Shown in pieces: positions 1 to 8,807 of a stretch of 25,314 bases of DNA. Under the pieces are notes generated by a model. That model saw only the letters and a list, made by a program, of their open reading frames with translations, was not told the DNA's origin and searched no databases. Location of the stretch: the NCBI GenBank assembly GCA_964392615.1, contig CAYMRB010000097.1:1-25314 (forward strand). The letters are read 5' to 3'. This stretch comes from CAYMRB01 sp964392615. GTDB lineage: Bacteria > Planctomycetota > UBA8108. The translations under genes and the position numbers were made by a program. Within the stretch, counting starts at the first letter, position 1, and each line of letters starts with the position of its first letter.

Positions 1-1
1 C

Positions 2-877
2 CTGCAGGGCGTCGCGCGACAGCTCCTCCGCACGACCAACCTGCGCACGCTCTACCCGCCCGGCGAAGCGTTCACCAACGCGTATGTCGACGCCGCCGCC
101 CGCAACGAACTCGACAAGTTCCACGGCCGGTGCCTCGATCAGGAGGTCCTGATCGTCGACGATCTGCAATTCCTGAGCGGCAAGGAGAGGACGCTCGAGT
201 CGTTCCTACACGTCTTCTCGTCCCTGATCGCCGAAAGACGTCAGATCGTCTTCGCCTGCGACCAGAATCCGGACGAGCTGCCCTCGTTTCCGGAGCGGCT
301 CATCTCCGGGTTCCGCGCCGGTCTGACGACGCCGATCGAGCCACCCGTCTTCGAGACCCGCGTCGCGATTCTGACGCAGAAAGCGCGCCAGCGAGGCCGC
401 GAGCTGCCCCTCGTCACGGCCGAGTACCTGGCCCAGCAGGTTTCCGACAACGTTCGGGAGCTCGAGGGGGCGCTCCTGCGCCTTCTCGCGATAACGGACG
501 TGCACCGTTCGCCGCTTTCCGTCGACACGGCGGAGCTGGCCGTGCGCGAGCTCGACGGTCGTCCCTCGACACCGCGAGCCGTCACCGTCGAGGCGATTGT
601 CGACGCGGTCGTCGAGTACTACGACGTCTGCCGAGAGGATCTCCTGTCGCCATCGAAGGTGCGTTCCGTCGTCCACGCACGCCAGGTCGGCATGTTCCTC
701 GCCCGCGAGCTGACCGGGCTCTCGCTGGAGCAGATCGGCGTCGGTTTCGGCGGCCGGGACCATTCGACGGTCGTCTACGCGAATCGCTGCGTGCGTAAGC
801 GCGCCGCCTCGCGCGTCGACATCCGCACCGACCTGAAGGTCTTGCGGTCGAGAATCCGCGCGATTCTCAGGCGCTGA
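2..877 (+). CDS. dnaA: Chromosomal replication initiator DnaA, 3' part (5' end outside window)
   Basis: DnaA is the AAA+ initiator that binds oriC and melts it so the replicative helicase can be loaded. The window holds the last 291 residues; the start and Walker A lie to the left. Visible in order are Walker B (LIVDDLQFLSGKE, about 149-187), box VII (about 296-325), the sensor II region (NVRELEGALLRL) and the DNA-binding domain with the DnaA signature GGRDHSTVVYA (about 751-780) near the C-terminus. The stop is TGA 875-877. One oddity: box VII reads RLISGFRAGL where most DnaA proteins have an SRF triplet, so the usual arginine-finger position is glycine. The gene sits immediately before a putative origin and dnaN, the classic arrangement. 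Identity is secure; how the changed box VII affects ATP sensing is unknown. Confidence 0.96.
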   Translation: MQGVARQLLRTTNLRTLYPPGEAFTNAYVDAAARNELDKFHGRCLDQEVLIVDDLQFLSGKERTLESFLHVFSSLIAERRQIVFACDQNPDELPSFPERLISGFRAGLTTPIEPPVFETRVAILTQKARQRGRELPLVTAEYLAQQVSDNVRELEGALLRLLAITDVHRSPLSVDTAELAVRELDGRPSTPRAVTVEAIVDAVVEYYDVCREDLLSPSKVRSVVHARQVGMFLARELTGLSLEQIGVGFGGRDHSTVVYANRCVRKRAASRVDIRTDLKVLRSRIRAILRR

Positions 878-907
878 CCGACCTGCACCCCCCGATCCGC
901 CGGCTGA

Positions 908-922
908 GGCGCCTTCTGCGCC
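908..922. terminator. Small GC hairpin after dnaA
   Basis: GGCGC-CTTCT-GCGCC forms a perfect 5-bp stem with a 5-nt loop, about 30 bp past the dnaA stop. No T-tract follows, so it is not a standard intrinsic terminator. It may only help end or stabilise the dnaA transcript. Confidence 0.25.
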
Positions 923-1172
923 GGGCTGCCATCCACACGGGGAATCGCGTGGACCCGCCGTGTAGTGGCCGGCGATGAGACCGGACGCTTGGCGGGATTC
1001 CAGGCATCCCTCGTCACGAATCGCACATCCAACCAACCAACAAATACTGAATTCAACATCTCTCCAGACAATATCCGTCGCGAATCCAACAACTCAAAAC
1101 TTCGCTTATCTTATTACAAGACAATCCTTTAGCTCCTCTCCCCACGTCCTTCGAGGGGGTTTTCACCAGAGG

Positions 1173-1222
1173 GGATGAATCTAAGGATGAGAGATGGGTT
1201 CATCTCTTTCGATGGGTCATCC
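1173..1222. repeat. GGATGA/TCATCC cluster with hairpin inside the putative origin
   Basis: GGATGA occurs at 1173-1178 and 1185-1190, and its reverse complement TCATCC at 1217-1222. The core GATG or CATC occurs six times in 48 bp. Within it, GAGATG (1191-1196), loop GGTT and CATCTC (1201-1206) form a perfect 6-bp hairpin. Such a cluster could be a protein-binding array, for example for an origin-binding regulator or divergent initiator sites. No function is shown. Confidence 0.5.
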
Positions 1223-1480
1223 TGGCGGGGAAAACGCCCCTCGTCTCGACTTCGTCCGGCAGGCCGCCTGTCTCTGGCTGACTCGTTCAGCAGGACCGAG
1301 CGATCGACTTCTAAACTGTTGTTGCAAAATGAGTTACAACGACGAAACTGAAGAGGTTGAGAGCGTTTGTCGTAAATCTTTAAGATGAAACAACTTACGA
1401 TATCGCCCTGGAACTCTAAAACTCCGAGCTCGAAGATCCTAAGTCGTGTTATCACAATAGTTTACGCTGTTGGAATTTGA

Positions 1481-1508
1481 TTGCCTTCCAACGGGGTTCA
1501 ACTATAAT
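1481..1508 (+). promoter_or_regulatory. Near-consensus sigma-70-type promoter
   Basis: TTGCCT (1481-1486) and a perfect TATAAT (1503-1508) are separated by 16 bp at the right edge of the second AT-rich segment. Predicted transcription would start near 1515, just before the small ORF and upstream of dnaN, so it could serve both. This is the clearest promoter-like sequence I found in the window. Confidence 0.55.
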
Positions 1509-1549
1509 GAGACGTTTTGTGGAGCGAGCCCGCGACGGTCCCTTATGCG

Positions 1550-1885
1550 ATGACCTCGTCGGGGGTTGGCCGGACTCGAGAGGAAAGTCTGTTGCGGAGA
1601 GTCGTCGCTGTCCTCGAGTGGTGCCACGTTCTGGGACTCATCGCGGTCGGTCAGACCTGTTTCGCGAGCCCGGAACTGCTCCAAAGCGCGCACTTGCCGG
1701 TGTTTTTTGTCCTCGCGTGCCTGGCGGCCGCTTGCGGCTACGCCATTCTCGAACGGCGCGAGGTGAGCTCCGCGGCACGACCGCTGTCCTCGTGGCGGAC
1801 GGTCGGCGCGCTGGCTCTGCTCTTCGCCGGGTGGCCCATGGTGGCGATCCTGGCGGCGCTCGAGGGATCCGGCCCGGCGTCGTGA
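1550..1885 (+). CDS. Small hypothetical membrane protein between oriC and dnaN
   Basis: About 111 residues that I do not recognise. Three hydrophobic stretches are visible (around WCHVLGLIAVGQTCF, LPVFFVLACLAAACGYAIL and VGALALLFAGWPMVAILAAL), so it is probably an inner-membrane protein with three helices. Third codon positions are strongly G/C in this frame, unlike the AT-rich region just upstream, which supports real coding. ATG 1550 is chosen as the start. An in-frame GTG at 1517 lies only about 2 nt from the predicted transcription start and would give a nearly leaderless 122-residue version; neither start has a good Shine-Dalgarno. The position between origin and dnaN suggests cotranscription with dnaN from the 1481-1508 promoter. 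No function is proposed. Confidence 0.55.
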   Translation: MTSSGVGRTREESLLRRVVAVLEWCHVLGLIAVGQTCFASPELLQSAHLPVFFVLACLAAACGYAILERREVSSAARPLSSWRTVGALALLFAGWPMVAILAALEGSGPAS

Positions 1886-1994
1886 TTGTCGGCCGTTCAT
1901 CGCCGGTTGCCTGTCGGCGGCTGTCGAAGCCCGTCGGCGGAGGCATGGATCGGCCAGTACTCCCGGTTTTGCCCAGCCCCCTTGGATTCTCGAC

Positions 1995-3134
1995 ATGAAG
2001 ATTCGCTGCGACCGTAACGAGCTGTTCGAGCGCCTGCAAAGCGTGGCCGGCATCGTCTCGACGGCGCCGACGACGCGTCCGATTCTGCAGCACTGCCTAC
2101 TGGAAGCGGGACGCGGAGACGACGGGGCCGACACCCTGACGCTCTCCGTGACGGATCTCGATATCTCGTCGCGTCTCGTCATCGAGCGGGTCGAGGTCGA
2201 GGAGCCCGGGATTCTCGCACTGCCGGCGAATCGTCTCGCGTCGCTGGTCCGGGAGGTGCCCGGCAGCTCCGTCCACCTCGACGCGACGGAGAAACAGGAG
2301 ACGTCGGAGAGTCCGGGAGGGGCGATGCTGCGCGCGGGCACCTACGAGTTCCGGCTGCTCGGCGAGGACGCCGCTCAGTTCCCGGAGGTCAAAGAGTTCG
2401 CTTCCGACTCGGCCCTGACTCTGCCGCGCGAGACCTTCTACGAGATGCTGCGACGCGTCGCTGTGGGCGCCTGTCGCGACTCGTCTCGCTACCAACTGGC
2501 TGGCGTCTTTGTCGAGATCGAGGGCTCGTCCCTGACGATGACGGCGACCGATGGCAAGCGACTGACCCATGACTCGATGCGCATCGACAACCCGAAGGGT
2601 GTGGCGGTGTCCTCGATCCTCCCGAATCGTGCGGTCGACGTCATGATTCGGGTGCTGGCTCGAGGCGAGCAGACGTTCCAGTTCTCGCTCGAAGAGACTG
2701 AGGTACAGATCGCTCTCGAGCACGGTCAGGTCATGGCGAAGTTGGTCGAGGGGTCCTATCCCGACTATTCGACGGCCATTCCGAGAGCAGTCACGACCAA
2801 GGTGCGCGGGAACAAGGCCGATCTGCTCGCCGCCGCCAAGAGTGCGTCGCTGGTGACGGACAAGGAGACAGCCACGATCCAGTTCTGTTTTGAGGACGAC
2901 CACGTGCGCCTCGAGTCGAAAGCGAGCGACATCGGCGAGTCGCGCATCGAAGTGCCCGTGGCCATCGAGGGTGAGAATCTCTCGATTCGGTTCAATCCGG
3001 TGTACTTCATCGACGCGCTTCGCACACTCGGCGAGGAGGAGATCGCGATGGAGTTCGACGGTACCGACAAGCCTGGAACGATTCGCGGCGTCGAAAACTA
3101 CCGGCACTACCTCATGCCGTTGGTGGTCGGATAG
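1995..3134 (+). CDS. dnaN: DNA polymerase III beta subunit (sliding clamp)
   Basis: DnaN forms the ring that tethers DNA polymerase III to DNA and recruits other proteins through their clamp-binding motifs. At 379 residues it has the usual length. The N-terminus (MKIRCDRNELFERLQSVAGIV) is typical of the family, as are TRPIL, the mid-region TATDGKRL and the C-terminal NYRHYLMPL, which corresponds to the protein-binding end of the clamp. All three clamp domains are therefore present. ATG 1995 has no strong Shine-Dalgarno, but the conserved N-terminus fixes it. The gene follows the putative origin and a small membrane ORF and precedes dciA by 15 bp, so dnaN-dciA-gyrB-gyrA is probably one transcription unit. 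Confidence 0.97.
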   Translation: MKIRCDRNELFERLQSVAGIVSTAPTTRPILQHCLLEAGRGDDGADTLTLSVTDLDISSRLVIERVEVEEPGILALPANRLASLVREVPGSSVHLDATEKQETSESPGGAMLRAGTYEFRLLGEDAAQFPEVKEFASDSALTLPRETFYEMLRRVAVGACRDSSRYQLAGVFVEIEGSSLTMTATDGKRLTHDSMRIDNPKGVAVSSILPNRAVDVMIRVLARGEQTFQFSLEETEVQIALEHGQVMAKLVEGSYPDYSTAIPRAVTTKVRGNKADLLAAAKSASLVTDKETATIQFCFEDDHVRLESKASDIGESRIEVPVAIEGENLSIRFNPVYFIDALRTLGEEEIAMEFDGTDKPGTIRGVENYRHYLMPLVVG

Positions 3135-3137
3135 CGC

Positions 3138-3143
3138 GGGGAA
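3138..3143 (+). promoter_or_regulatory. Ribosome binding site deciding the TTG start of dciA
   Basis: GGGGAA lies just after the dnaN stop and 6 nt before TTG 3150. The alternative ATG 3165 has no comparable site, so TTG is preferred. Confidence 0.5.
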
Positions 3144-3149
3144 CGACGG

Positions 3150-3557
3150 TTGCGCCGCCCGTTGATGTCGCAGAGAAGCCGCAGCAAGGGAGTCGAGCCG
3201 ATCGAGGTTGTCCTCGATCGGTGGCTGCGGAGGAATCGAGCCCACACGCGTATCGACACCGGGAGTCTGTACCGGCGTTGGAGCGATGTGGTGGGCGAGG
3301 CGGTCGCCACGCAATCGAGAGTGGTCGATCTGACCGCGGGAGTACTCGTCGTCGAAGTCGACTCGGCTCCGCTCTTGCAGGAGTTGTCGACCTACTATCG
3401 GGAAGAAATCCTCGCGTCTCTGCGCCGGCTAGACTGCGCCGAAAACATCACCGACATTCGGTTCCGTGCGGGTGTTGGTTCCACCGGGCGCAAGGCCGGA
3501 GACATTACGACAGAAGCTCAGACGCCTCCGTTTGAATCAGGACGAGAACGTTCATGA
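3150..3557 (+). CDS. dciA: DciA-type (DUF721) replicative helicase loader or operator
   Basis: 135 residues matching the DUF721 pattern: a tryptophan-containing segment (YRRWSDVVGEAVATQSRVVDL), a strand with a glycine (GVLVVEVDSAPLLQEL) and a final strand near NITDIRFRAG. DciA is the ancestral bacterial protein that acts with replicative helicase DnaB where DnaC or DnaI is absent. The charged C-terminal tail (about residues 110-135) is unlike the core and probably disordered. The TTG start is chosen for its Shine-Dalgarno; ATG 3165 would remove five residues. Its stop overlaps the gyrB start in an ATGA arrangement, implying translational coupling. Its place between clamp and gyrase genes supports a replication role. 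The assignment comes from motif pattern and context. Confidence 0.85.
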   Translation: MRRPLMSQRSRSKGVEPIEVVLDRWLRRNRAHTRIDTGSLYRRWSDVVGEAVATQSRVVDLTAGVLVVEVDSAPLLQELSTYYREEILASLRRLDCAENITDIRFRAGVGSTGRKAGDITTEAQTPPFESGRERS

Positions 3558-6124
3558 CAGCTGAAGATGGCATCGATCTGGCGACCGAAGCCGGTGATGG
3601 CGCGTCGACCCAGGTCGAGACGGCCGAGTACGGAGCCGACAACATTCAAGTCCTCGAGGGGCTCGAGGCGGTTCGCAAGCGTCCCGACATGTACATCGGC
3701 GGGACGGATGCGTCCGGGCTCCACCATCTCGTCTACGAGGTGCTCGACAACAGCATCGACGAGGCGCTCGCAGGCTACTGCAACGATATTCAGATCCACA
3801 TCTACGACGACGGCAGCATCGCGATTCGCGACAACGGCCGAGGGATTCCGACCGACACGCATACGTCGGGGAAGTCGGCGCTCGAGGTCGTCATGACGGT
3901 CCTTCACGCCGGCGGCAAGTTCGACCACGACAGCTACAAGGTGTCGGGCGGGCTGCACGGCGTCGGCGTGTCCGTCGTCTGTGCGCTCAGCGCGTGGGTC
4001 AAGGTCGACGTCTACCGCGACGGCAAGCACCATCGCCAGGAGTATCGTCAGGCTCAGCCGACAGGGCCGGTCGATCTCATCGGCGAGACGACGAAGCAGG
4101 GTACGAAGATCCGGTTCCGTCCGGACGCCGAGATCTTCGAGACCGTCGAGTTCCAGTACGACGTGCTGAGCAAGCGCTGCCGCGAGCTCGCGTTCCTGAA
4201 CAAGGGACTGACGATCACGATCAGCGACGAGTGCACGTCGAAGTCCGACAAGTTCTTCTACGAGGAAGGCATCAAGGCGTTTGTCCGCCACCACAACAGC
4301 CGCAAGGAAGTGGTGCACCCGGACATCGTTCACGTCGAGAAGCTCGACCCGGAGACGGACGTACACCTCGAGGTTGCGATTCAATACAACCGCGAGTACT
4401 CCTCGGACAACATTTTCACCTTCGCGAACAACATCAACACGATTCACGGTGGAACGCACCTCAGCGGGTTCAAGTCCGCCTTGACGCGAACGCTGAACAG
4501 GTACGCTCGCGACAACAAGGTAATCAAGGAGAAGGACACCCTGCCGGACGGTAGCGACTACCTCGAAGGCTTGGTCGCTGTCGTCAGCGTCAAGGTTCCG
4601 GACCCGAAGTTCGAAAGCCAGACGAAGGTCAAGCTGTCGAACACCGAGGTCGAAGGCGTCGTGCAGCAGATCGTCAACGAACGGCTCGGCATCTACCTCG
4701 AGGAGAACCCGTCGACCGCCAAGTCGATCGTCCGCAAGGCGGGCGATGCGCGCGCGGCGCGTGAGGCGGCCCGCAAGGCGCGCGACATGGCGCGGCGCAA
4801 GACCGTGCTGTCGAGCGGTAACCTGCCCGGCAAGCTCGCGGACTGCTCGAGTCGCGACACCGAGTGGACCGAGCTCTACATCGTCGAGGGTGACTCTGCA
4901 GGCGGATCCGCGAAGCAGGGCCGCGTGCGCGAGTTCCAGGCGATCCTGCCGATCCGCGGCAAGATTCTCAACGTCGAAAAGACCCGCATCGACAAGATGC
5001 TCGGGCACCAGGAGATCCAGACGATCATCGCGGCGCTCGGCACGGGGATCGGTCAGGACGACTTCGACATCGAGAAGTTGCGATACGGCAAGATCATCAT
5101 CATGACCGATGCCGATGTTGACGGCTCGCACATCCGCACGCTGCTTCTGACGTTCTTCTTCCGTCAGATGCCGCGGCTCATCGAGGAGGGCTTCGTCTAC
5201 ATCGCCCAGCCGCCGCTCTACGAGCTCGCCGGGAAGCGCGCCAAGAGCAAGTCGCGCTACGTGCAGGACGAAAAGGAATTCGAGTCCGCGATGATCGAGG
5301 CCGGCGTCGCCGGTTGCTCACTCGAAGTCGGCGGTGGTCCGACGATGCTCTCCGAAGACGAGCTTCGTCGACTGTGTACGACAATTTCACGGCTCGAGAA
5401 GATCGAGGATCTCCTCGCCCGCAAGGGGATCGTGCTCCCGGACTACCTGAACGAGGACCGGGACGAGGAAGGCCGCTATCCGGGGTTGATGGTCAGCGTC
5501 TACGGGCATGGCATCGCCGGAGCTGATAGCGAGAACCGAAAGTCTCACTTCTTTCACGACGAGGCCGACCGCAACAGCTTCGTCGAGGGTCTGCGGGCAG
5601 AGTCCGAGCAGGAGCTGCGCGTAGCTGAAGAGACCGACTCGCTGGAGGCGAAAGACGGCGCGAACGTCGTCCAGTACACGCTGTTCGAACAGGAGACGAT
5701 CGGGGCGCTGGCTCAGGAGCTCGAGTCACTGCACTTCTCGCCGCGCGTCTATCGTCATCGTTCCGCGTCTTCCGGGGTCTTCCATCCCGAAGGCACGGGC
5801 CCGACGCTCGAGCCCATTGCGAATCTGCGAGTGTCCGAGTCCAAGGAAGAGCCCATCTACGACCTGATCGGCGTTCTCAATGGCGTGACGGGCAACGCGG
5901 AGAAAGTGTTCGACGCGAAGCGGTTCAAGGGTCTCGGCGAGATGAACCCGGACCAGCTCTTCTCGACAACGATGGATCCGAAAACGCGGACCCTTCTGAA
6001 GGTGACGATCAACGACGCGTACAAGGCCGACGAGTACTTCACGATCTTGATGGGCAACGACGTGGAATCACGGCGTCGGTTCATCAAGGAACACGCGCTC
6101 GACGTGAAGAACCTCGACGTTTGA
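3554..6124 (+). CDS. gyrB: DNA gyrase subunit B
   Basis: GyrB supplies the ATPase and TOPRIM parts of gyrase, which introduces negative supercoils with GyrA. The GHKL ATPase domain shows the catalytic glutamate E62 and N66 in YEVLDNSIDEA, then GRGIP and GGLHGVGVS. The TOPRIM domain has EGDSAGGSAKQGR with E445 and the metal-binding TDADVDGSHI with D519, D521 and D523. The C-terminal KRFKGLGEMNPDQL carries K792. At 856 residues it is longer than the roughly 640-residue short GyrB form; about 230 residues separate QPPLY from KGLGEM, comparable in position to the insert of Gram-negative GyrB. The ATG overlaps the dciA stop by 4 bp, and gyrA follows after 22 bp. Confidence 0.97.
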   Translation: MTAEDGIDLATEAGDGASTQVETAEYGADNIQVLEGLEAVRKRPDMYIGGTDASGLHHLVYEVLDNSIDEALAGYCNDIQIHIYDDGSIAIRDNGRGIPTDTHTSGKSALEVVMTVLHAGGKFDHDSYKVSGGLHGVGVSVVCALSAWVKVDVYRDGKHHRQEYRQAQPTGPVDLIGETTKQGTKIRFRPDAEIFETVEFQYDVLSKRCRELAFLNKGLTITISDECTSKSDKFFYEEGIKAFVRHHNSRKEVVHPDIVHVEKLDPETDVHLEVAIQYNREYSSDNIFTFANNINTIHGGTHLSGFKSALTRTLNRYARDNKVIKEKDTLPDGSDYLEGLVAVVSVKVPDPKFESQTKVKLSNTEVEGVVQQIVNERLGIYLEENPSTAKSIVRKAGDARAAREAARKARDMARRKTVLSSGNLPGKLADCSSRDTEWTELYIVEGDSAGGSAKQGRVREFQAILPIRGKILNVEKTRIDKMLGHQEIQTIIAALGTGIGQDDFDIEKLRYGKIIIMTDADVDGSHIRTLLLTFFFRQMPRLIEEGFVYIAQPPLYELAGKRAKSKSRYVQDEKEFESAMIEAGVAGCSLEVGGGPTMLSEDELRRLCTTISRLEKIEDLLARKGIVLPDYLNEDRDEEGRYPGLMVSVYGHGIAGADSENRKSHFFHDEADRNSFVEGLRAESEQELRVAEETDSLEAKDGANVVQYTLFEQETIGALAQELESLHFSPRVYRHRSASSGVFHPEGTGPTLEPIANLRVSESKEEPIYDLIGVLNGVTGNAEKVFDAKRFKGLGEMNPDQLFSTTMDPKTRTLLKVTINDAYKADEYFTILMGNDVESRRRFIKEHALDVKNLDV

Positions 6125-6146
6125 CGCCGGCTGAAAGCAGGACGAG

Positions 6147-8747
6147 ATGTCTGACGGAGACAACAAAGAATTCGGCCGCGACGAACGCATACTCGATCAC
6201 GATATCGAGGACGAGCTTCGCGAGTCGTACCTGACCTACTCGATGAGCGTGATCATCCAGCGCGCTCTGCCGGATGTGCGTGACGGTCTGAAGCCGTCAC
6301 AACGTCGCATCCTGGTCGCCATGGACGACCTCAACCTCGGACCGCGTTCGTCTCACCGCAAGTGCGCTGCGATCGTCGGTCAGACGATGATGAACTACCA
6401 CCCGCACGGCGACGGCGCGATCTACCCGACGCTCGTGCGGATGGCACAGGATTTTTCGATCCGTTATCCGCTCGTCGATGGTCAGGGGAACTTCGGGTCG
6501 CTCGATGGTGATCCACCGGCCGCCATGCGTTACACCGAAGCGCGCATGACGGACGGTACCGTCCAGTTGATGGCGGACATCGACAAGGAAACAGTCGATC
6601 TCCAAGAGACGTTCGACAACCGCAAGGAAGAGCCCACCGTCCTGCCTGCGGTCTTCCCGAACCTCTTGTGCAATGGTTCGACCGGCATCGCGGTCGGCAT
6701 GGCGACGAGCATTCCGCCGCACAACCTCCGCGAGGTCTGCGCCGCACTCCGCGCCCTGATCGAGAATCCCTCGATCACCGTCGACGGGCTGATGGAGTAC
6801 ATCAAGGGTCCCGATTTCCCGACGGGCGCCGAGATCTGTGGTCGTGCCGGGATCCACAAGGCCTACAAGGAGGGGCGTGGCCTGATCAAGGTACGTTCGA
6901 AGTACCACCTCGAGGAAGGCAAAGGGAGACGCCCGCCGTCGATCGTGATCACCGAGATTCCCTACCAGGAGTCGAAGGTCGGGATCATCGAGAAGATCTC
7001 GGCGTGCGTGAAGGACGGCCGGATCAAGGGCATCTCCGACGTCCGCGACGAGAGCGACAAGCGCGTGCGCCTCGTTATCGAGCTGAAGCGAGACGGTGAT
7101 CCGGACATCGTCGTCAACCAGCTCTTCAAGTTCACGTCGCTTCAAACGACGTTCAGCATCATCAACATCGCGCTTGTGCGCGGTCGGCCGGAGACGCTGA
7201 ATCTCAAGGAGATGCTGACCGAGTACAAGCGCCACCGGATGGACGTCATCCGGCGGCGTACGCGGTTTGATCTTCGCAAGGCCGAGGAGCGTGCCCACAT
7301 CGTCGAGGGCCTCCTCAAGGCGCTCGACATCATCGATGAGATCATCGCGCTGATCCGCTCGTCCCATACGGACGAGGAAGCCAGCGCGCGGATGCAGTCC
7401 GAGCACGGCTTTACCGAGCCGCAGGCCGGACAGATCCTCAGCATGCAGCTGCGCCGGCTCACCGGGCTCGAGCGCGAGAAGCTCGAGGACGAGCTTCAGA
7501 AGCTGAAGGAGAGTATCGAGCGGTTCCGCGCGATCCTTGCGAGCGAGCGCTTGGTGCTCGACCTGATTCTCGAGGACCTCGAACACGTCGAGGCAAAGTT
7601 CGGTGACGAGCGACGTACCGAGATCGTCGAGGCTGCCGAGGATTACTGCATCGAGGATCTGATCACCGAGCACGACGTCGCGGTCACGATCACGCACCAG
7701 GGGTACATCAAGCGGACAGCGTTGACGACGTATCGAGCGCAGGGACGAGGTGGCCGCGGCATCACGGGATCGAAGTCGAAAGAAGGCGACTTCATCAAAG
7801 ATCTCTTTGTCGCGTCGACGCACGACTACATCCTCTTCTTCACCGACCGCGGCAAGGTCTATTGGCTCAAGGTCTATGAGATTCCAGACCTCGCGCGCAC
7901 GGCGCAGGGCCGCTCACTCGTCAACCTGATCCAGCTGCAATCCGGCGAGAAGGTCACCCAGCAGGTCTGCGTGCAGAACTTCGACGATTCGCACTTCGTC
8001 GTGTTTGCAACGCGCTCGGGTGTTGTGAAGAAGGTCAAGCTCGACGCTTTCTCGCGTCCGAAGCGCAACGGCATTATCGCGATCGGCCTGCGCGATAGCG
8101 ATGTCCTCATCGGTGCCGGCCTCTGCAGCAAGGGGAACGAGGTCATCCTCGGCACCCGCAATGGCATGGCGATCCGCTTCTTCGAGTCGGACATCCGTCC
8201 CATGGGGCGGACAGCGACCGGCGTCGGAGGCATCAGCCTGAAGGGAGATGATCGGGTCGTCGACATGGTGATCGCCGACACCACCGTGGACGGCCTCGGC
8301 CTCCTGACCGCTTGCTCTCGCGGCTACGGGAAGCGCACCCCGGTGTTGGAGTACCGGATGCAGAAGCGCAACGGTTCCGGTACGATCAATATCAAGACGA
8401 CGGAAAGGAACGGGCCAGTCGTGGCCCTGAAAGCGGTAACGGACGACGATGACATCGTCCTGATGACGAAGAACGGAATCGTCATGAGGACGGACGTCGC
8501 CAGCTTCCGCTCGATCGGTCGCGCTACACAAGGTGTGCGACTGATCAATCTGAAAGATGACGACGAGCTCATCAGTGTCGAGCAGGTCGTCCGAGACGAG
8601 GAGTCGAACGATTCCGAAGGCGAGTCGAGCGAAGCCCCGGCTGAATCGCCGACCGAACCGCCTAACGCGGAGCCGGCGGATGGTGACGAATCGGGTGACA
8701 CGCAGTCGAACGACGGACCGGCGGGAGGTGCCGATCCCGAGGATTAG
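6147..8747 (+). CDS. gyrA: DNA gyrase subunit A
   Basis: GyrA cleaves and religates DNA and wraps it through its C-terminal beta-pinwheel. The 866-residue protein shows YLTYSMSVIIQRALPDVRDG near the N-terminus and the catalytic tyrosine Y129 in PPAAMRYTEARM. A GyrA-box-like QGRGGRG (about residue 532) supports gyrase rather than topoisomerase IV. Repeated pinwheel blades follow to about residue 810, then an acidic, low-complexity tail of about 50 residues rich in E, S, P and D. At the quinolone-determining positions the sequence is HPHGDGAIYP: G90 and P94 replace the serine and aspartate of E. coli S83 and D87. ATG 6147 is 22 bp after gyrB, implying cotranscription. Confidence 0.97.
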   Translation: MSDGDNKEFGRDERILDHDIEDELRESYLTYSMSVIIQRALPDVRDGLKPSQRRILVAMDDLNLGPRSSHRKCAAIVGQTMMNYHPHGDGAIYPTLVRMAQDFSIRYPLVDGQGNFGSLDGDPPAAMRYTEARMTDGTVQLMADIDKETVDLQETFDNRKEEPTVLPAVFPNLLCNGSTGIAVGMATSIPPHNLREVCAALRALIENPSITVDGLMEYIKGPDFPTGAEICGRAGIHKAYKEGRGLIKVRSKYHLEEGKGRRPPSIVITEIPYQESKVGIIEKISACVKDGRIKGISDVRDESDKRVRLVIELKRDGDPDIVVNQLFKFTSLQTTFSIINIALVRGRPETLNLKEMLTEYKRHRMDVIRRRTRFDLRKAEERAHIVEGLLKALDIIDEIIALIRSSHTDEEASARMQSEHGFTEPQAGQILSMQLRRLTGLEREKLEDELQKLKESIERFRAILASERLVLDLILEDLEHVEAKFGDERRTEIVEAAEDYCIEDLITEHDVAVTITHQGYIKRTALTTYRAQGRGGRGITGSKSKEGDFIKDLFVASTHDYILFFTDRGKVYWLKVYEIPDLARTAQGRSLVNLIQLQSGEKVTQQVCVQNFDDSHFVVFATRSGVVKKVKLDAFSRPKRNGIIAIGLRDSDVLIGAGLCSKGNEVILGTRNGMAIRFFESDIRPMGRTATGVGGISLKGDDRVVDMVIADTTVDGLGLLTACSRGYGKRTPVLEYRMQKRNGSGTINIKTTERNGPVVALKAVTDDDDIVLMTKNGIVMRTDVASFRSIGRATQGVRLINLKDDDELISVEQVVRDEESNDSEGESSEAPAESPTEPPNAEPADGDESGDTQSNDGPAGGADPED

Positions 8748-8807
8748 AGTCGCTGGACCGGACCGAGGCATTCGACGCCCGGCGTTCCTTCAGAGGCACA
8801 TCTCTGC

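Larger units (their letters stand above)
878..1516. other. Putative replication origin (oriC) between dnaA and dnaN
   Basis: This is the non-coding part of the dnaA-dnaN interval, where bacterial origins are often found. Composition changes sharply: 1021-1140 is about 41% GC and 1321-1500 about 41-42% by hand count, while the flanking genes look well above 60%. These two segments are candidate unwinding elements. Between them (1141-1310) lies GC-richer sequence with a cluster of GGATGA motifs and inverted repeats. I found no run of canonical TTATCCACA boxes. The best near matches are CCATCCACA at 929-937 and an 8-nt TTATCACA at about 1449-1456. The call therefore rests on position and composition rather than DnaA boxes. 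Long forward ORFs here look like chance frames. Confidence 0.6.

Noticed and set aside
3518..5131. A 537-codon minus-strand frame opposite gyrB
   Set aside because: It is the antisense shadow of a certain gyrB. A 508-codon frame opposite gyrA (6297-7823) is rejected likewise.
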